Of a stretch of 64,000 nt of DNA, positions 16,389 through 25,906 are shown in pieces. Every line of letters begins with the position of its first letter. The first letter of the stretch is position 1. The notes beneath the pieces were generated by a model that was not told where the DNA came from, did no database searches, and worked only from the letters and a program-made list of their open reading frames with translations. This DNA is from Variovorax sp. V93 (lineage in GTDB: Bacteria; Pseudomonadota; Gammaproteobacteria; Burkholderiales; Burkholderiaceae_C). The stretch spans positions 5,373,001 through 5,437,000 of the forward strand of contig NZ_AP028669.1 in the NCBI RefSeq assembly GCF_041154485.1, written 5' to 3'. The position numbers were made by a program, and so were the translations under genes.

Positions 16389-17755
16389 GCGAAGCTTTCC
16401 TCGAAGATCGCCATGGCGCGGCCGAAGCGCGCGAACATGTCGTCGATCTGTTCGGCCGTGATGATGAGCGGCGGGCAGAAGGCGATGGAATCGCCCATCG
16501 CGCGCACGATGAGCCCCTGCGCCAGCGCGAGCTCGGCCAGGCGGGTGCCGGCCTTCTGCGCGGGATCGAAGGGCGTGCGCTTCGCGGGGTCGGCATACAG
16601 CTCGATGGCGCCGATGAGCCCCACGCCACGCACCTCGCCGACGTACCTGCGCCCGGCGTGGGCCTGCAGCCCCTTCTGGAATTGCGGCACCAGCGATTGC
16701 ACGTGCGCGACGATGTTCTCGTCCTCATAGACCTTGAGCGTCTCGAGCGCGATGGCGCAGGCCACCGGATGGCCCGAGTAGGTGAAGCCGTGGCCGAAGG
16801 TGCCGATCTTTCCGCTGTTGGCGGCCACGGCCGCATGCACCTTCTCGTTGACCATCACGGCCGAGATCGGCACGTAGCCCGAGGACAGCGCCTTGGCCGC
16901 GGTCAGGATGTCGGGCCGGAGGCCGAAGGTGGTGGAGCCGAACATCTGGCCGGTGCGGCCGAAGCCGCAGATCACCTCGTCGGCGATCAGCAGCACCTCG
17001 TACTTCGCGAGCACCTTCTGGACCTTGTCGAAGTAGGTGGCCGGCGGCACCAGCACGCCGCCCGCGCCCATCACGGGTTCGGCGATGAAGGCGCCGACCG
17101 TCTCGGGGCCTTCGTCGAGGATGCGCTGCTCGAGCGCAGCGGCCAGCCGCGTCGCGAAGTCTTGCTCGCTCTCGCCGGCCTCGGCGTAGCGGAAATGGTG
17201 CGGGCAATCGACGTGCAGGATGCGGTCGATCGGCAGGTCGAAGTCGCGGTGGTTCGGCGCGAGGCCGCTCAGGCTCGCGGCCGCGACGGTGACGCCGTGG
17301 TACGCGTTGCGGCGCGCGATGATCTTCTTCTTTTCAGGCTTGCCGATGGCGTTGTGGTAGTACCAGACCAGCTTGACCGCCGAGTCGTTGGCCTCCGAAC
17401 CCGAGTTGGCGAAGAACACCTTGGACATCGGCACCGGCGCCAGCGACAAGAGCTTTTCGGCCAGCGCGATCGCGGCCGGATTGGAGCGGCCGTTGAACGT
17501 GTGGTAGTACGGCAGCCCGTGCAGCGCCTCGCTGCCGGCCTTGGCCAGGCGTGCGTTGCTGAAGCCCAGCGAGGCGCACCACAGGCCCGACATTGCTTCG
17601 AGATAGCGGCGGCCCTGGTCGTCCTCCACGAAGATGCCGTCGCCGCGCTGGATCACCAGCGGGCCGAGCTGCGGATGGGTCGCGAGGTTGGTGAAGGGAT
17701 GGAGATGCGCGGCGATGTCGTTGGCGGCGTTCTCCGCGTGCGTGCTGGCGTTCAT
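16385..17755 (-). CDS. Class III pyridoxal-phosphate aminotransferase (omega-amino acid/polyamine:pyruvate type)
   Basis: A 456-residue fold-type I aminotransferase. K288 in TAAKALSSGYVPISA is the PLP lysine, D259 in IADEVICGFGRTG the cofactor aspartate, and FFANSGSEAND binds the phosphate. The SGYVPISAV segment is typical of the beta-alanine, putrescine or taurine:pyruvate aminotransferase branch. It would move a terminal amino group to pyruvate, giving an aldehyde. It follows the 2-hydroxyacid dehydrogenase by 26 bp and is coupled to deacetylase copy 2, consistent with deacetylation of an acetyl-amine followed by transamination. The exact amine is unknown. Confidence 0.87.
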   Translation of the reverse strand: MNASTHAENAANDIAAHLHPFTNLATHPQLGPLVIQRGDGIFVEDDQGRRYLEAMSGLWCASLGFSNARLAKAGSEALHGLPYYHTFNGRSNPAAIALAEKLLSLAPVPMSKVFFANSGSEANDSAVKLVWYYHNAIGKPEKKKIIARRNAYHGVTVAAASLSGLAPNHRDFDLPIDRILHVDCPHHFRYAEAGESEQDFATRLAAALEQRILDEGPETVGAFIAEPVMGAGGVLVPPATYFDKVQKVLAKYEVLLIADEVICGFGRTGQMFGSTTFGLRPDILTAAKALSSGYVPISAVMVNEKVHAAVAANSGKIGTFGHGFTYSGHPVACAIALETLKVYEDENIVAHVQSLVPQFQKGLQAHAGRRYVGEVRGVGLIGAIELYADPAKRTPFDPAQKAGTRLAELALAQGLIVRAMGDSIAFCPPLIITAEQIDDMFARFGRAMAIFEESFA

Positions 17756-17781
17756 GAAGTCGGTTCCGGTTTGTGGGGAGT

Positions 17782-18747
17782 TCAATAGCCGCGCGCCAGG
17801 TCGACCTGGTTGGCGGGCCGGCGGCCTTGCCGCAGCGACGCGAGGTTGTCGAGCGTCTGGCGCGCGATCACGAGGCTGTCGGTGCGCGTGGCGATGTGGG
17901 GCGTGACGAGGATGCGCGGGTCGCCCCAGAACGGATGGTCCGGCGGCAGCGGCTCCTGCGAGAACGCATCGAGGGTGGCCGCCGAGAGCTGGCCCGCATC
18001 GAGCGCCGGCTGCAGGTCGGCCTCGACCAGGTGGTCGCCGCGGCCGACGTTGATCAGGTGCGCGCCGCGCGGCAGCTTGGCGAACAGCGCGGCATCGAGA
18101 AAGCCGTGCGTCTCGGCGGTGAGCGGCAGCAGGCACACCAGCGTGTCGCAGCCCGCAAGGAATTCATCGAGCTGCGCGGCGCCGTGGAAGCCCTCGACGC
18201 CGGCCGGCAAGGCCTCTTTCGCGCTGCGGCTCCAGCCGCGCACCGGGTAGCCGATGGCGGCGAGCGCCTCGGCGCAGGCCATGCCCAGCGTGCCCAGGCC
18301 GGCAATGCCCACGCGATGGTGGCGCGGCGACACGATCGGCTGTTCCTCCCACCGGCGGGCGGCGGAACTCGCGACGTAGGCCCGCATGCCGCGATGCTGC
18401 TGCACCACGGCCCAGCAGACATAGGCCTTCATGCCGGCCGCCATGCCGGTGTCGACGATGCGGCACAGCGGCACCTGGCGCGGCAACTCTGCATCGGCCG
18501 TGATGTGCTCGATGCCCGCGGCCAGCGACTGCACGAGCCGCAGCTTCGGCATCCGGGCGAGCAGGCCGTGCGGCGGAAACCAGCACACGGCCGCTTCGAT
18601 CTGGTCGAGCGCGCCGAGCTCTTCGCCCAGGCGCAGGTCGATGCCCGGATGGGCCTCGCGGAAAGCCACGGCAAGGTATTCCATGTCCAGCACCGCGCTC
18701 AGGATCGCCACGCAGGGCGCGCGTCCCTTGTCGTCCGTGGACGCCAT
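17782..18747 (-). CDS. D-isomer-specific 2-hydroxyacid dehydrogenase (glyoxylate/hydroxypyruvate reductase A-like)
   Basis: A 321-residue NAD(P)-dependent reductase. The cofactor motif GIAGLGTLGMACAEA is followed by INVGRGDHLVEADL and the catalytic histidine in TPHIATRT. Length and the order of motifs match the GhrA branch. It would reduce a 2-oxo acid, such as glyoxylate or hydroxypyruvate, to the hydroxy acid. Its ATG shares one base with the stop of the ABC ATPase gene (TGATG), so it is in the same transcript. In this cluster it may reduce a pathway keto acid or aldehyde-acid; that is inference. Confidence 0.85.
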   Translation of the reverse strand: MASTDDKGRAPCVAILSAVLDMEYLAVAFREAHPGIDLRLGEELGALDQIEAAVCWFPPHGLLARMPKLRLVQSLAAGIEHITADAELPRQVPLCRIVDTGMAAGMKAYVCWAVVQQHRGMRAYVASSAARRWEEQPIVSPRHHRVGIAGLGTLGMACAEALAAIGYPVRGWSRSAKEALPAGVEGFHGAAQLDEFLAGCDTLVCLLPLTAETHGFLDAALFAKLPRGAHLINVGRGDHLVEADLQPALDAGQLSAATLDAFSQEPLPPDHPFWGDPRILVTPHIATRTDSLVIARQTLDNLASLRQGRRPANQVDLARGY

Positions 18748-20405
18748 CACGCGACCAATGCCTCGGCCGGCGACGCGGCGGACACCAGCCGCGGCACCGC
18801 CTCGATCAGCTTGCGCGTGTAGGCGTGCTTCGGATCGCCGAGCACCTTGTGCGTCTCGCCATATTCGACGACCTCGCCGCGCTGCATCACCGCGATGTGG
18901 TCGCACATCTGGCCGGCCACGCGCAGGTCGTGCGTGATGAAGACCATGGCGAGCTGGAACTGCTCGCGCACCTGCGCGAAGAGTTCGAGCACCTGCGCCT
19001 GCACCGACACGTCGAGCGCCGACACCGGCTCGTCGGCCACCAGCAGTTCGGGCTGCATGGCGAGCGCGCGCGCAATGCCGATGCGCTGGCGCTGCCCGCC
19101 CGAGAACTCGTGCGGATAGCGCTCGGCCGCGTCGGCGCCCAGGCCGACGAGCTTGAGCAGCTCCATCGCGCGCGCCATGGCTTCGGCCTTGCCCACGCCC
19201 TGCGCGATCGGTCCGCCCGCGATGGCCGCGCCCACGCGGTGGCGCGGGTTCAGCGAGGCGTACGGGTCCTGGAACACCATCTGGATCCTGCCCGCGGCCT
19301 CGCGCCGGAAGGCCGGGCCCTGCGACAGGCTGCGGCCCTTGAAGAGGATGCGGCCGCTGTCGAACGGCGAGAGCCCCACCAGGCAGCGGCCCACGCTCGA
19401 CTTGCCCGAGCCCGATTCGCCGACCAGTCCCAGCGTTTCGCCGCGGCGCAGCTCGAAGCTGACGTTCTTCGCGGCCTGCACCGAGCGGCCGCGCTTGAAG
19501 AGGCCGTTGCCCGAGGTGTAGGTCTTGCACAGGTCCTGCACCTGCAGCACGCGCACGATCTCGCCGGTGGGGGTGTCGCGCTCGGCGTTGCCTGTGGGGA
19601 TCGCGGCGATCAGCTTGCGCGTGTACGGGTGCTGCGGCGCATCGAGCACCTGGCGCACCGGCCCGGCCTCGACCACCTGGCCGGTCTGCATCACGACCAC
19701 GTGGTCGGCAATCTCGGACACCACGCCGAAATCGTGCGTGATGAACAGCACCGCCGTGCCGCGGCGCTGCTGCAGCTCGCGGATCAGCGCGAGGATCTGC
19801 GCCTGCGTGGTCACGTCGAGCGCGGTGGTCGGTTCGTCGGCAATCAGCAGCACGGGCTCGAGCACCAGCGCGCAGGCGATCATCACGCGCTGGCGCTGGC
19901 CGCCCGAGAGGCGGAACGGATAGGCGTCGATCAGCAGCTCCGGATCGGGCAGGCCCACGTCGGCCAGCGCGGCCAGGATGCGCCGCCGCTTCTCGGCCGC
20001 GGGCACGCTGCCGTGCGCGTCGAAGACTTCGCCGATCTGCTCGCCGATGCGCATCACCGGGTTCAGCGCCGTCATCGGCTCCTGGAACACCATGCCGATG
20101 CGGCGTCCGCGCAGCTCGCGCATCTGCGGCTCGCTGAGCTGCAGCAAGTCGCGGCCCTCGAACAGGATCTGCCCGGCCACGGGTGCCACGTGCGGGCGCG
20201 GCAGCAGGCCCATCACGGCGTTGGCGATCATCGACTTGCCCGAGCCCGATTCGCCGACCACGCACAGCGTCTGGCCCGGCAGCACCGACAGCGTGGCGCC
20301 GTCGACAGCCAGCGCGCGGTCCGCGCCCCTGGGCAGGCGGATGCCCAGGCCGACGACGTCGAGCACCGGCTGCACCGGCTTCATGGGTGTGACGGTGGCG
20401 CTCAT
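18747..20405 (-). CDS. Dipeptide/oligopeptide-type ABC transporter, fused two-domain ATP-binding protein
   Basis: A 552-residue ATPase with two complete ABC cassettes in one chain, as in GsiA, corresponding to DppD plus DppF. The first Walker A is [10 protein letters not shown] at residues 51-60, with signature [13 protein letters not shown] and Walker [13 protein letters not shown]. The second has [26 protein letters not shown] and [12 protein letters not shown]. Both sites look competent. The ATG overlaps the stop of the second permease by 4 bp. With the two permeases and the binding protein it completes an importer for peptides or peptide-like solutes. Confidence 0.92.
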   Translation of the reverse strand: MSATVTPMKPVQPVLDVVGLGIRLPRGADRALAVDGATLSVLPGQTLCVVGESGSGKSMIANAVMGLLPRPHVAPVAGQILFEGRDLLQLSEPQMRELRGRRIGMVFQEPMTALNPVMRIGEQIGEVFDAHGSVPAAEKRRRILAALADVGLPDPELLIDAYPFRLSGGQRQRVMIACALVLEPVLLIADEPTTALDVTTQAQILALIRELQQRRGTAVLFITHDFGVVSEIADHVVVMQTGQVVEAGPVRQVLDAPQHPYTRKLIAAIPTGNAERDTPTGEIVRVLQVQDLCKTYTSGNGLFKRGRSVQAAKNVSFELRRGETLGLVGESGSGKSSVGRCLVGLSPFDSGRILFKGRSLSQGPAFRREAAGRIQMVFQDPYASLNPRHRVGAAIAGGPIAQGVGKAEAMARAMELLKLVGLGADAAERYPHEFSGGQRQRIGIARALAMQPELLVADEPVSALDVSVQAQVLELFAQVREQFQLAMVFITHDLRVAGQMCDHIAVMQRGEVVEYGETHKVLGDPKHAYTRKLIEAVPRLVSAASPAEALVA

Positions 20406-21253
20406 TTGCCCCTCCCGTCGAGCCGCGTGTTGAGCCCGTCGCTGAGGCCTTCGCCCACCAGGTTGAGCGCGAGCACGGTCAGCACGATGGCCAGGCCCGG
20501 GAACAGCGCCATCCACCAGGCCTGGCGCAGCACGGTGCGCGCCGCGCCCACCATGTAGCCCCAGCTCATCTGGTTCGGATCGCCCAGGCCGAGGAAGCTC
20601 AGGCTCGACTCCAGCAGGATGGCCGTGGCCGTCATGAGCGAGGCCATCACGATGATCGGCGACATGGCGTTGGGCAATATCTGCGTGAGGATGATGCGCG
20701 GCGTCGACTGGCCCGCGAGCAGCGCGGCCTGCACGAAGTCGCGCTGGCGCAGCGTGAGGAACTCGCTGCGCACCAGCCGCGCCACCGGCGGCCACGAGAC
20801 GATGGCAATGGCCACCACGATCGAATTGACCGAGGGCTGGAAGATCGCCACCAGCACGATGGCGAGCGCGAAGCTCGGCACGGCCTGGAACAGCTCCGTG
20901 AAGCGCATCAGCGCCGCATCGATCCAGCCGCCGAAGTAGCCGGCAATGGCGCCGAGCGTCACGCCGATCAGCAGCGCCACCACGGTCGACACCAGCCCGA
21001 TCAGGAGCGAGATGCGCGCGCCGTAGATCACGCCCGAGAGGATGTCGCGGCCCAGCGTGTCGGTGCCGAGCGCGAAGCCGGGCTCGGTCCACGGCCGCAC
21101 GAACGGCTGCTCGACCATGTTCCATGGATCGTTGGTCGCGACCCATGGGCCGATGAGGGCCACCACGGCCACCAGCACCAGCACGGCCATGCCGAGCACG
21201 GCGCCCTTGTTGCGGCAGAAGCGCCGCCAGAATGGACTTTGCAGCAGGGTCAT
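20402..21253 (-). CDS. Dipeptide-type ABC transporter permease (DppC/OppC-like)
   Basis: A 283-residue inner-membrane permease. About six hydrophobic segments follow a short cytoplasmic N-terminus (FWRRFCRNKGAVLGMAVLVL), and the coupling EAA loop reads QAALLAGQSTPRIILTQILPN. GTDTLGRDILSGVIYGARIS is the usual DppC signature near residue 60. It overlaps the upstream permease gene by 4 bp (ATGA) and the ATPase gene by 4 bp, so the channel and ATPase are translationally coupled. Confidence 0.92.
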   Translation of the reverse strand: MTLLQSPFWRRFCRNKGAVLGMAVLVLVAVVALIGPWVATNDPWNMVEQPFVRPWTEPGFALGTDTLGRDILSGVIYGARISLLIGLVSTVVALLIGVTLGAIAGYFGGWIDAALMRFTELFQAVPSFALAIVLVAIFQPSVNSIVVAIAIVSWPPVARLVRSEFLTLRQRDFVQAALLAGQSTPRIILTQILPNAMSPIIVMASLMTATAILLESSLSFLGLGDPNQMSWGYMVGAARTVLRQAWWMALFPGLAIVLTVLALNLVGEGLSDGLNTRLDGRGK

Positions 21254-22221
21254 AGTTCGATCCGCGGATCGACCAGCGTGTAGACGAGGTCGGTGATGAG
21301 GTTGAACAGCACGGCCATGGCCGCGGTGACCAGGAAGGCGCCGAGCAGCAGGTTGTAGTCGCGCTGCAGCAGCGCGTCGAACATCAGGCGGCCGATGCCG
21401 GGCCAGGCGAACACGGTCTCCGTCAGCACCGCGCCGCCGATCATTCCGCCGGCCTGGATGCCCGCGAGCGTGACCACCGGCAGCAGCGCATTGCGCAGCA
21501 CGTGCGCGCGCAGGATGCGCCCGGGCTTCACGCCCTTGGCGCGGGCGGTCTTCACGAAGTCCATCTGCGCCACCTCGAGCATGGCGGCGCGCGTCATGCG
21601 CGCATACACCGCCATGTAGAAGAGCGCGAGCGTCAGTGCCGGCAGCACCAGGTGGCCCGCGATGTCCCAGGCCAGCGCCAGGCCGGTGGCGCCGGAGCCC
21701 ACGGTGCTGAAGCCGAAGCCCGGCAGCCAGTCGAGCTGCACCGTGAACACCAGCACCGCCATCAGCGCGAGCCAGTAGAGCGGCGTGGCATAGAAGATGA
21801 GCGCCACCACGGTGATCGAGCTGTCGACCCAGGTGCCGGCCCGCCGCGCGGCCAGCGCGCCCAGCGTGATGCCGAACAGCAGCGACAGCGCGAAGGCCGT
21901 GCCCGTGAGCAGCAGCGTGGCGGGCAGCCGGTCCATGATGAGCTTCAGCACCGGCTGCTGCTGCCGGTACGAGAAGCCCAGGTCGAGCCGCACCACCTTG
22001 CCGACGTAGGTGGCGAGCTGCGTGGTGATCGGCTGGTCGAGCCCGAACTGCGCGCGCAGCTGCGCCACGAACTGCGGATCGGACGCGCCCGCCTCGCCCG
22101 CCAGCACCGACACCGGATCACCCGGCGCCGCGCGCACCAGCATGAAGTTGACCGTGGCGATCAGCAGGATCGCCAGCAGGCCCTGCATCACGCGGCCCAG
22201 CATGAACTGCGTACGTTTCAT
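21250..22221 (-). CDS. Dipeptide-type ABC transporter permease (DppB/OppB-like)
   Basis: A 323-residue permease with the DppB opening (a first membrane helix, then LVRAAPGDPV) and the EAA coupling loop in DFVKTARAKGVKPGRILRAH. It forms the heterodimeric channel with the DppC-like protein downstream. It follows the binding-protein gene by 37 bp. The solute is unknown; in this cluster a short peptide, an acylated amine or a hydroxylysine-containing dipeptide is plausible. Confidence 0.92.
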   Translation of the reverse strand: MKRTQFMLGRVMQGLLAILLIATVNFMLVRAAPGDPVSVLAGEAGASDPQFVAQLRAQFGLDQPITTQLATYVGKVVRLDLGFSYRQQQPVLKLIMDRLPATLLLTGTAFALSLLFGITLGALAARRAGTWVDSSITVVALIFYATPLYWLALMAVLVFTVQLDWLPGFGFSTVGSGATGLALAWDIAGHLVLPALTLALFYMAVYARMTRAAMLEVAQMDFVKTARAKGVKPGRILRAHVLRNALLPVVTLAGIQAGGMIGGAVLTETVFAWPGIGRLMFDALLQRDYNLLLGAFLVTAAMAVLFNLITDLVYTLVDPRIEL

Positions 22222-22258
22222 CGGCGGCTCCTGTGAGGTGGCGTGCGCAGGCTGGCCG

Positions 22259-23827
22259 TCATGCGAGCGTTGCCGTACCGAGGCTGTCGTTCAGGCCGAT
22301 GCCCGACGTGATCAGGTTGCCGAGCTTGGTGCGGTACAGCGTCGGGAAGTTGAGCTCATGCAGCCAGGCCACGGGCACTTCGTCGAGCAGGATCTTCTGC
22401 ACCTGCAGGTAGATGGCCTTGCGCTTCTCGGGGTCGGCTTCTTTGGCGCCGGCGTCGAACAGCTCGTCCACCTTCGGGTTCGAGTAGCCCTCGACGTTGT
22501 TGAAGGGCGAGCCCTTGGCGATGTTGCTGGTGGTGTAGTTGCGCGCCACGCCGAGCGCCGGGTCGCCGTACTGGTAGACGTAGGTGAAGGCGAGGTCGTA
22601 GTCCCACTCGTTGAGCTTCTGGTTCCAGCCGGCCACGTCGGTGGCCACCAGCTCGACCTTGATGCCGGCCTGCGCGAGATTCTGGCGCAGGATCTCGGCC
22701 GAGCGCGCCCAGGTCTCGCCGTAGGGCAGCGGCAGCAGGCGCAGCGTCTCGCCCTTGTAGCCGGCTTCTTCGAGCAGCTTCTTGGCGGTGGCCACGTTGC
22801 GCGGGTACTTGGCGACGTCGGTGCTGTGGAACTTGATGTTGCTGTTGAACGGACCGGTGGCCGGCTTGGCAAAGCCCTGCCAGGCGATCTTGGCCATGGC
22901 CTCGCGGTCGATCGCGTACATCACGGCCTGGCGGAACTTGACCTTGTCCATCGGCGCCTTGCGGTTGTTGAGCCACAGCCACGAATGCGGTGCGAAGAAC
23001 TCCCAGCCCTTGGTGGTGACCGCCGCGCCCGGCAGCTTGGAAAGCCGCAGCACGTCGAAGTATTCGACCGCGCCGCCGGGCACCAGGTCGACCTTGCCCG
23101 ACTCGAAGGCCGCCGCGCGCGAGGCTGCGTCGGGAATGACGTGGAAGTACACGCTCTCGACCAGCGGCACGTCCTTGACGTGGTACTTGTCGTTGGCCGC
23201 GAGCTGGATGTACGAGCCCTTGACCCACTCCTTGAACTTGAACGGCCCGGTGCCGATGGGCGTGGCGTTGGCCGGGTTGGTGGCGAAGTCGGTGCCTTCG
23301 TAGATGTGCTTCGGGATCATCGGCATGCTGCCGACCTCGAAGATGCCGATGAAGGGGCCGAAGGGGTACTTGAGCTTGAACTCGACCGTGAGCGGATCGA
23401 TGGCCTTGATGCTTTCCACCGCCGCCAGGTTGGCGCGCAGCCGCGCATGCGTCTTGCGCAGGAACACGTCGGCCGAGAACACCACGTCGGCCGAGGTGAA
23501 GGGCTTGCCGTCGTGCCACGTGACGCCGGGCTTGAGCTTGAAGGTGTAGAGCGTGCCTTCCTTGTTGACGGTCCACGAGGTGGCCAGCGAGGGCAGCGGG
23601 TTGATCTTCTCGTCGTAGCGCAGCAGGCCTTCGTAGATGTTGCCCGAGATCATCTGCGTGGGGCCGTTCTGCGTGATGCCCAGCATCAGGCCCGGCGGCT
23701 CCGGCTGCACCACGGCGTTGATCACGCCGCCCTTCTTGCCCTGCGCCAGCAGGTGCAGCGGGACACCCGCCAGCGTCAATCCGGCGGCCGAGGCGGCGCC
23801 CATCTGGATGAGGTTGCGACGTTTCAT
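22259..23827 (-). CDS. Dipeptide-type ABC transporter substrate-binding protein (SBP family 5)
   Basis: A 522-residue periplasmic receptor. The N-terminus MKRRNLIQMGAASAAGLTLA carries a Tat-like pair of arginines and a hydrophobic stretch, consistent with export. Family-5 features follow: GNIYEGLLRYDEKINPLPSLA, YTFKLKPGVTWHDGKPFTSADVVFS in two parts, and PIGTGPFKF. The ligand pocket cannot be read from sequence. It is the second gene of the cluster, and it recruits substrate to the permease pair encoded downstream. Confidence 0.9.
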   Translation of the reverse strand: MKRRNLIQMGAASAAGLTLAGVPLHLLAQGKKGGVINAVVQPEPPGLMLGITQNGPTQMISGNIYEGLLRYDEKINPLPSLATSWTVNKEGTLYTFKLKPGVTWHDGKPFTSADVVFSADVFLRKTHARLRANLAAVESIKAIDPLTVEFKLKYPFGPFIGIFEVGSMPMIPKHIYEGTDFATNPANATPIGTGPFKFKEWVKGSYIQLAANDKYHVKDVPLVESVYFHVIPDAASRAAAFESGKVDLVPGGAVEYFDVLRLSKLPGAAVTTKGWEFFAPHSWLWLNNRKAPMDKVKFRQAVMYAIDREAMAKIAWQGFAKPATGPFNSNIKFHSTDVAKYPRNVATAKKLLEEAGYKGETLRLLPLPYGETWARSAEILRQNLAQAGIKVELVATDVAGWNQKLNEWDYDLAFTYVYQYGDPALGVARNYTTSNIAKGSPFNNVEGYSNPKVDELFDAGAKEADPEKRKAIYLQVQKILLDEVPVAWLHELNFPTLYRTKLGNLITSGIGLNDSLGTATLA

Positions 23828-23915
23828 GTGCGGAAACTCCTTGTGGCTCTGTGCGAGCGGGTGGGGACGAGGAAACGGGAACGGAAGAACGCGGGCGCCG
23901 CGCGCGGCGCCAGGT

Positions 23916-24707
23916 TCAGTCGCGGTACGAGGTGGCGGGAAGCGGATCGATGCGCTGCAGCAGGGCGCGCCATTCGCGCGCGTTCGGATCGGGCTGGCCC
24001 GGCTGGCGCACGCTGTCGCCGCTTTCGTACTGCTGCGCGGTCTTCTCGCAGACTTCGGCCGGCACCGGATGCACCGGCAGGCCGCTCGACTGGATCGCCA
24101 CCTGCACACGGCAGGCGCGCTCCAGGTTGAGCATCAGGATGAAGGCCTCCGACACCGTGCGCCCGAGCGTGACCAGGCCGTGGTTGCGCAGGATCAGCGC
24201 ACGCGCCGTCGGACCCAGGTCGGCCACCAGGCGCTCGCGCTCGTCGGCGTCCAGCGCGATGCCCTCGAAGTCGTGATAGACCACCCGGTTGTAGAACTGC
24301 AGCGCCCACTGGTTGCACGGCTGCAGCCCGGCGGCCAGCGACGACACCGCCACGCCCGCCACCGTGTGCGTGTGCAGCACGCAGGCCGCGTCGTGGCGCG
24401 CCGAATGCACCGCGCTGTGGATGGTGAAGCCGGCCGGGTTCACGTCCCAGGGCGAGTCGTCGAGGATGCGGCCGTCCAGGTCGATCTTCACCAGCGACGA
24501 GGCCGTGATGTCCCTGAACAGCATGCCGAAGGGGTTGATCAGGAACTGGTCCTCGGTGCCCGGCACGCGCGCGGAGATGTGCGTGTAGATGCTGTCGTCC
24601 ATGCCGTAGTGCGCCACCAGGCGGTAGGCGGCGGCCAGGTCTTCGCGCACCTGGCGCTCGGCTTCGGAAACGGGTGGGGCCTTGCGGCCCACTGCCTGCA
24701 ATTGCAT
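23916..24707 (-). CDS. Class II aldolase/adducin family protein
   Basis: A 263-residue protein of the FucA/AraD aldolase-adducin fold. The zinc-binding histidines lie in VLHTHTVAG and in the later ILRNHGLVTLG; the phosphate or carboxylate-binding TLG loop is typical. The start MQLQAVGRK is supported by AAGGAA about 7 bp upstream; a longer in-frame extension lacks a ribosome-binding site. It is the first gene of the long minus-strand cluster. It may cleave a hydroxy-acid or act as a decarboxylase-like aldolase on a late intermediate. Its precise reaction is not recognisable. Confidence 0.85.
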   Translation of the reverse strand: MQLQAVGRKAPPVSEAERQVREDLAAAYRLVAHYGMDDSIYTHISARVPGTEDQFLINPFGMLFRDITASSLVKIDLDGRILDDSPWDVNPAGFTIHSAVHSARHDAACVLHTHTVAGVAVSSLAAGLQPCNQWALQFYNRVVYHDFEGIALDADERERLVADLGPTARALILRNHGLVTLGRTVSEAFILMLNLERACRVQVAIQSSGLPVHPVPAEVCEKTAQQYESGDSVRQPGQPDPNAREWRALLQRIDPLPATSYRD

Positions 24708-24898
24708 GTCGCGTTCCTTTTTCAGGCCCGGCGGGAAGCCGCCGGCGCCATGTTCGGGTTCATCGGATCGACTGTGCGAGCTGTCGACAGTCAACCGACG
24801 ACAGTCTTAAGCAATATGCAGGCCCGCGTGATGGGGTAAGCCCTTGGTGGGGCGGCCGGAAGCGCGCAAAGCCGCGCCGGCAAAGGGCAGGCGGCAGG
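24708..24898 (-). promoter_or_regulatory. Promoter/operator region of the long catabolic cluster
   Basis: Between the terminator of the pirin operon and the aldolase start lies a gene-free region. It holds a 10-bp palindrome CTGTCGACAG (24781-24790) inside a set of three related half-sites: GACTGT at 24770-24775, ACAGTC at 24787-24792 and ACAGTC at 24801-24806. These symmetric sites suit a GntR(FCD) dimer. No consensus -35/-10 pair stands out. Binding by the regulator at 13635-14363 is inferred from location only. Confidence 0.45.
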
Positions 24899-24935
24899 AA
24901 AAACGCCGCGCGCACCGGGGAAAGTGCGCGCGGCG
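24899..24935 (-). terminator. Rho-independent terminator of the doxX-pirin operon
   Basis: A perfect 12-bp stem (24904-24915 with 24924-24935) and an 8-nt loop. Read on the minus strand, the stem is followed by five T (24899-24903). It lies about 85 bp after the pirin stop codon and separates that operon from the aldolase-led cluster. Confidence 0.85.
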
Positions 24936-25019
24936 CGTGGGGCCGGACGGTGCCTTTGGGGCGGGATGGCTGCGCCATGAAGGCGCCGGCTGCACCAGGG
25001 TGTAGCGCTGAAACGCAGC

Positions 25020-25874
25020 TCAGCGCAGGCGGCCTTCCTCGCGCAGCCGCGCCCCGATGCGGCGGATCTCGGCCTCGCCCTGGTCGAGCGCCGCCTGGCT
25101 GGTGTGCACCGAGTAGTGGCCCATCACCAGTTCATGCGGATGCTTCACGGCCGAGCCCAGCACGAAGGACGTGTCGCCATGGGCCACGAAGCCGATGGCC
25201 GCGCCCGATTCCTCGAACACCGCCAGCTCGCCGGCGGCGACCGGTTCGCCGCCGCCTACATCGAGCCGGCCCGCATCGACCGCGATCCAGCCCACCGTGT
25301 GGCCGGCGGGCGGCGTGTAGCGCCAGTGTTCGCCGTCCTTCAGCTGCACGGCCAGATAGTTGATCGGCGCCGGGGCCGGAATGGGGCTTTGCGCCGCGCC
25401 ATGGCGCCCGAGCAGTACGCGCGCCGGCCCTTCCCGCGGCACCTGCGAGGGCGCGAGGTAGATGCTTTGCGCCCGCGCGTTCTCTTCCGAGGCCGGCAGG
25501 GCCACCCAGAGCTGGAAGCCCTGCACGCGCTTGGTGCCCGGCGCAGGCGCACCGTCGTGCCACACGCCGTTGCCGGCGCGCATCCACTCGACGCCGCCGG
25601 CCGGCAGCACGCCCTGTTCGCCGGTCGTGTCTTCGTACCGCGTGTCGCCTTCCATCAGCCAGGTCAGCGTGGCAATGCCCGAATGCGGATGCATGCCGAA
25701 GCCCTTGCGGCCGCCCGAGGTGTCGAAGCCGAAAAGGTCGAGGAACACGAAAGGCTTGAGGAATTCGCCCAGGTCGCCCGGGCTCATGAGCCGCGTGATC
25801 GGCCCGTGCTGCGAGCCGCGCGTGCGGTAGACGATGGCGCGGGCTTCGGTGGTGGTGGCAACGGCAGTTGTCAT
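25020..25874 (-). CDS. Pirin family protein (copy 1)
   Basis: A 284-residue bicupin. The metal-binding pattern GFGMHPHSGIATLTWLMEG, followed later by a glutamate, is the pirin signature of His-His-His-Glu ligands. Bacterial pirins include quercetin 2,3-dioxygenase-like enzymes and redox or metabolic regulators. It follows a DoxX gene by 32 bp, and the two are divergent from a LysR regulator, a common arrangement linked to quinone or thiol stress. Catalytic activity is not assured from sequence. A second, unrelated-length pirin is encoded at 31576-32667. Confidence 0.88.
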   Translation of the reverse strand: MTTAVATTTEARAIVYRTRGSQHGPITRLMSPGDLGEFLKPFVFLDLFGFDTSGGRKGFGMHPHSGIATLTWLMEGDTRYEDTTGEQGVLPAGGVEWMRAGNGVWHDGAPAPGTKRVQGFQLWVALPASEENARAQSIYLAPSQVPREGPARVLLGRHGAAQSPIPAPAPINYLAVQLKDGEHWRYTPPAGHTVGWIAVDAGRLDVGGGEPVAAGELAVFEESGAAIGFVAHGDTSFVLGSAVKHPHELVMGHYSVHTSQAALDQGEAEIRRIGARLREEGRLR

Positions 25875-25906
25875 TGGAGGGTCCTTAACCGATGGAAGAA
25901 GAAAGA

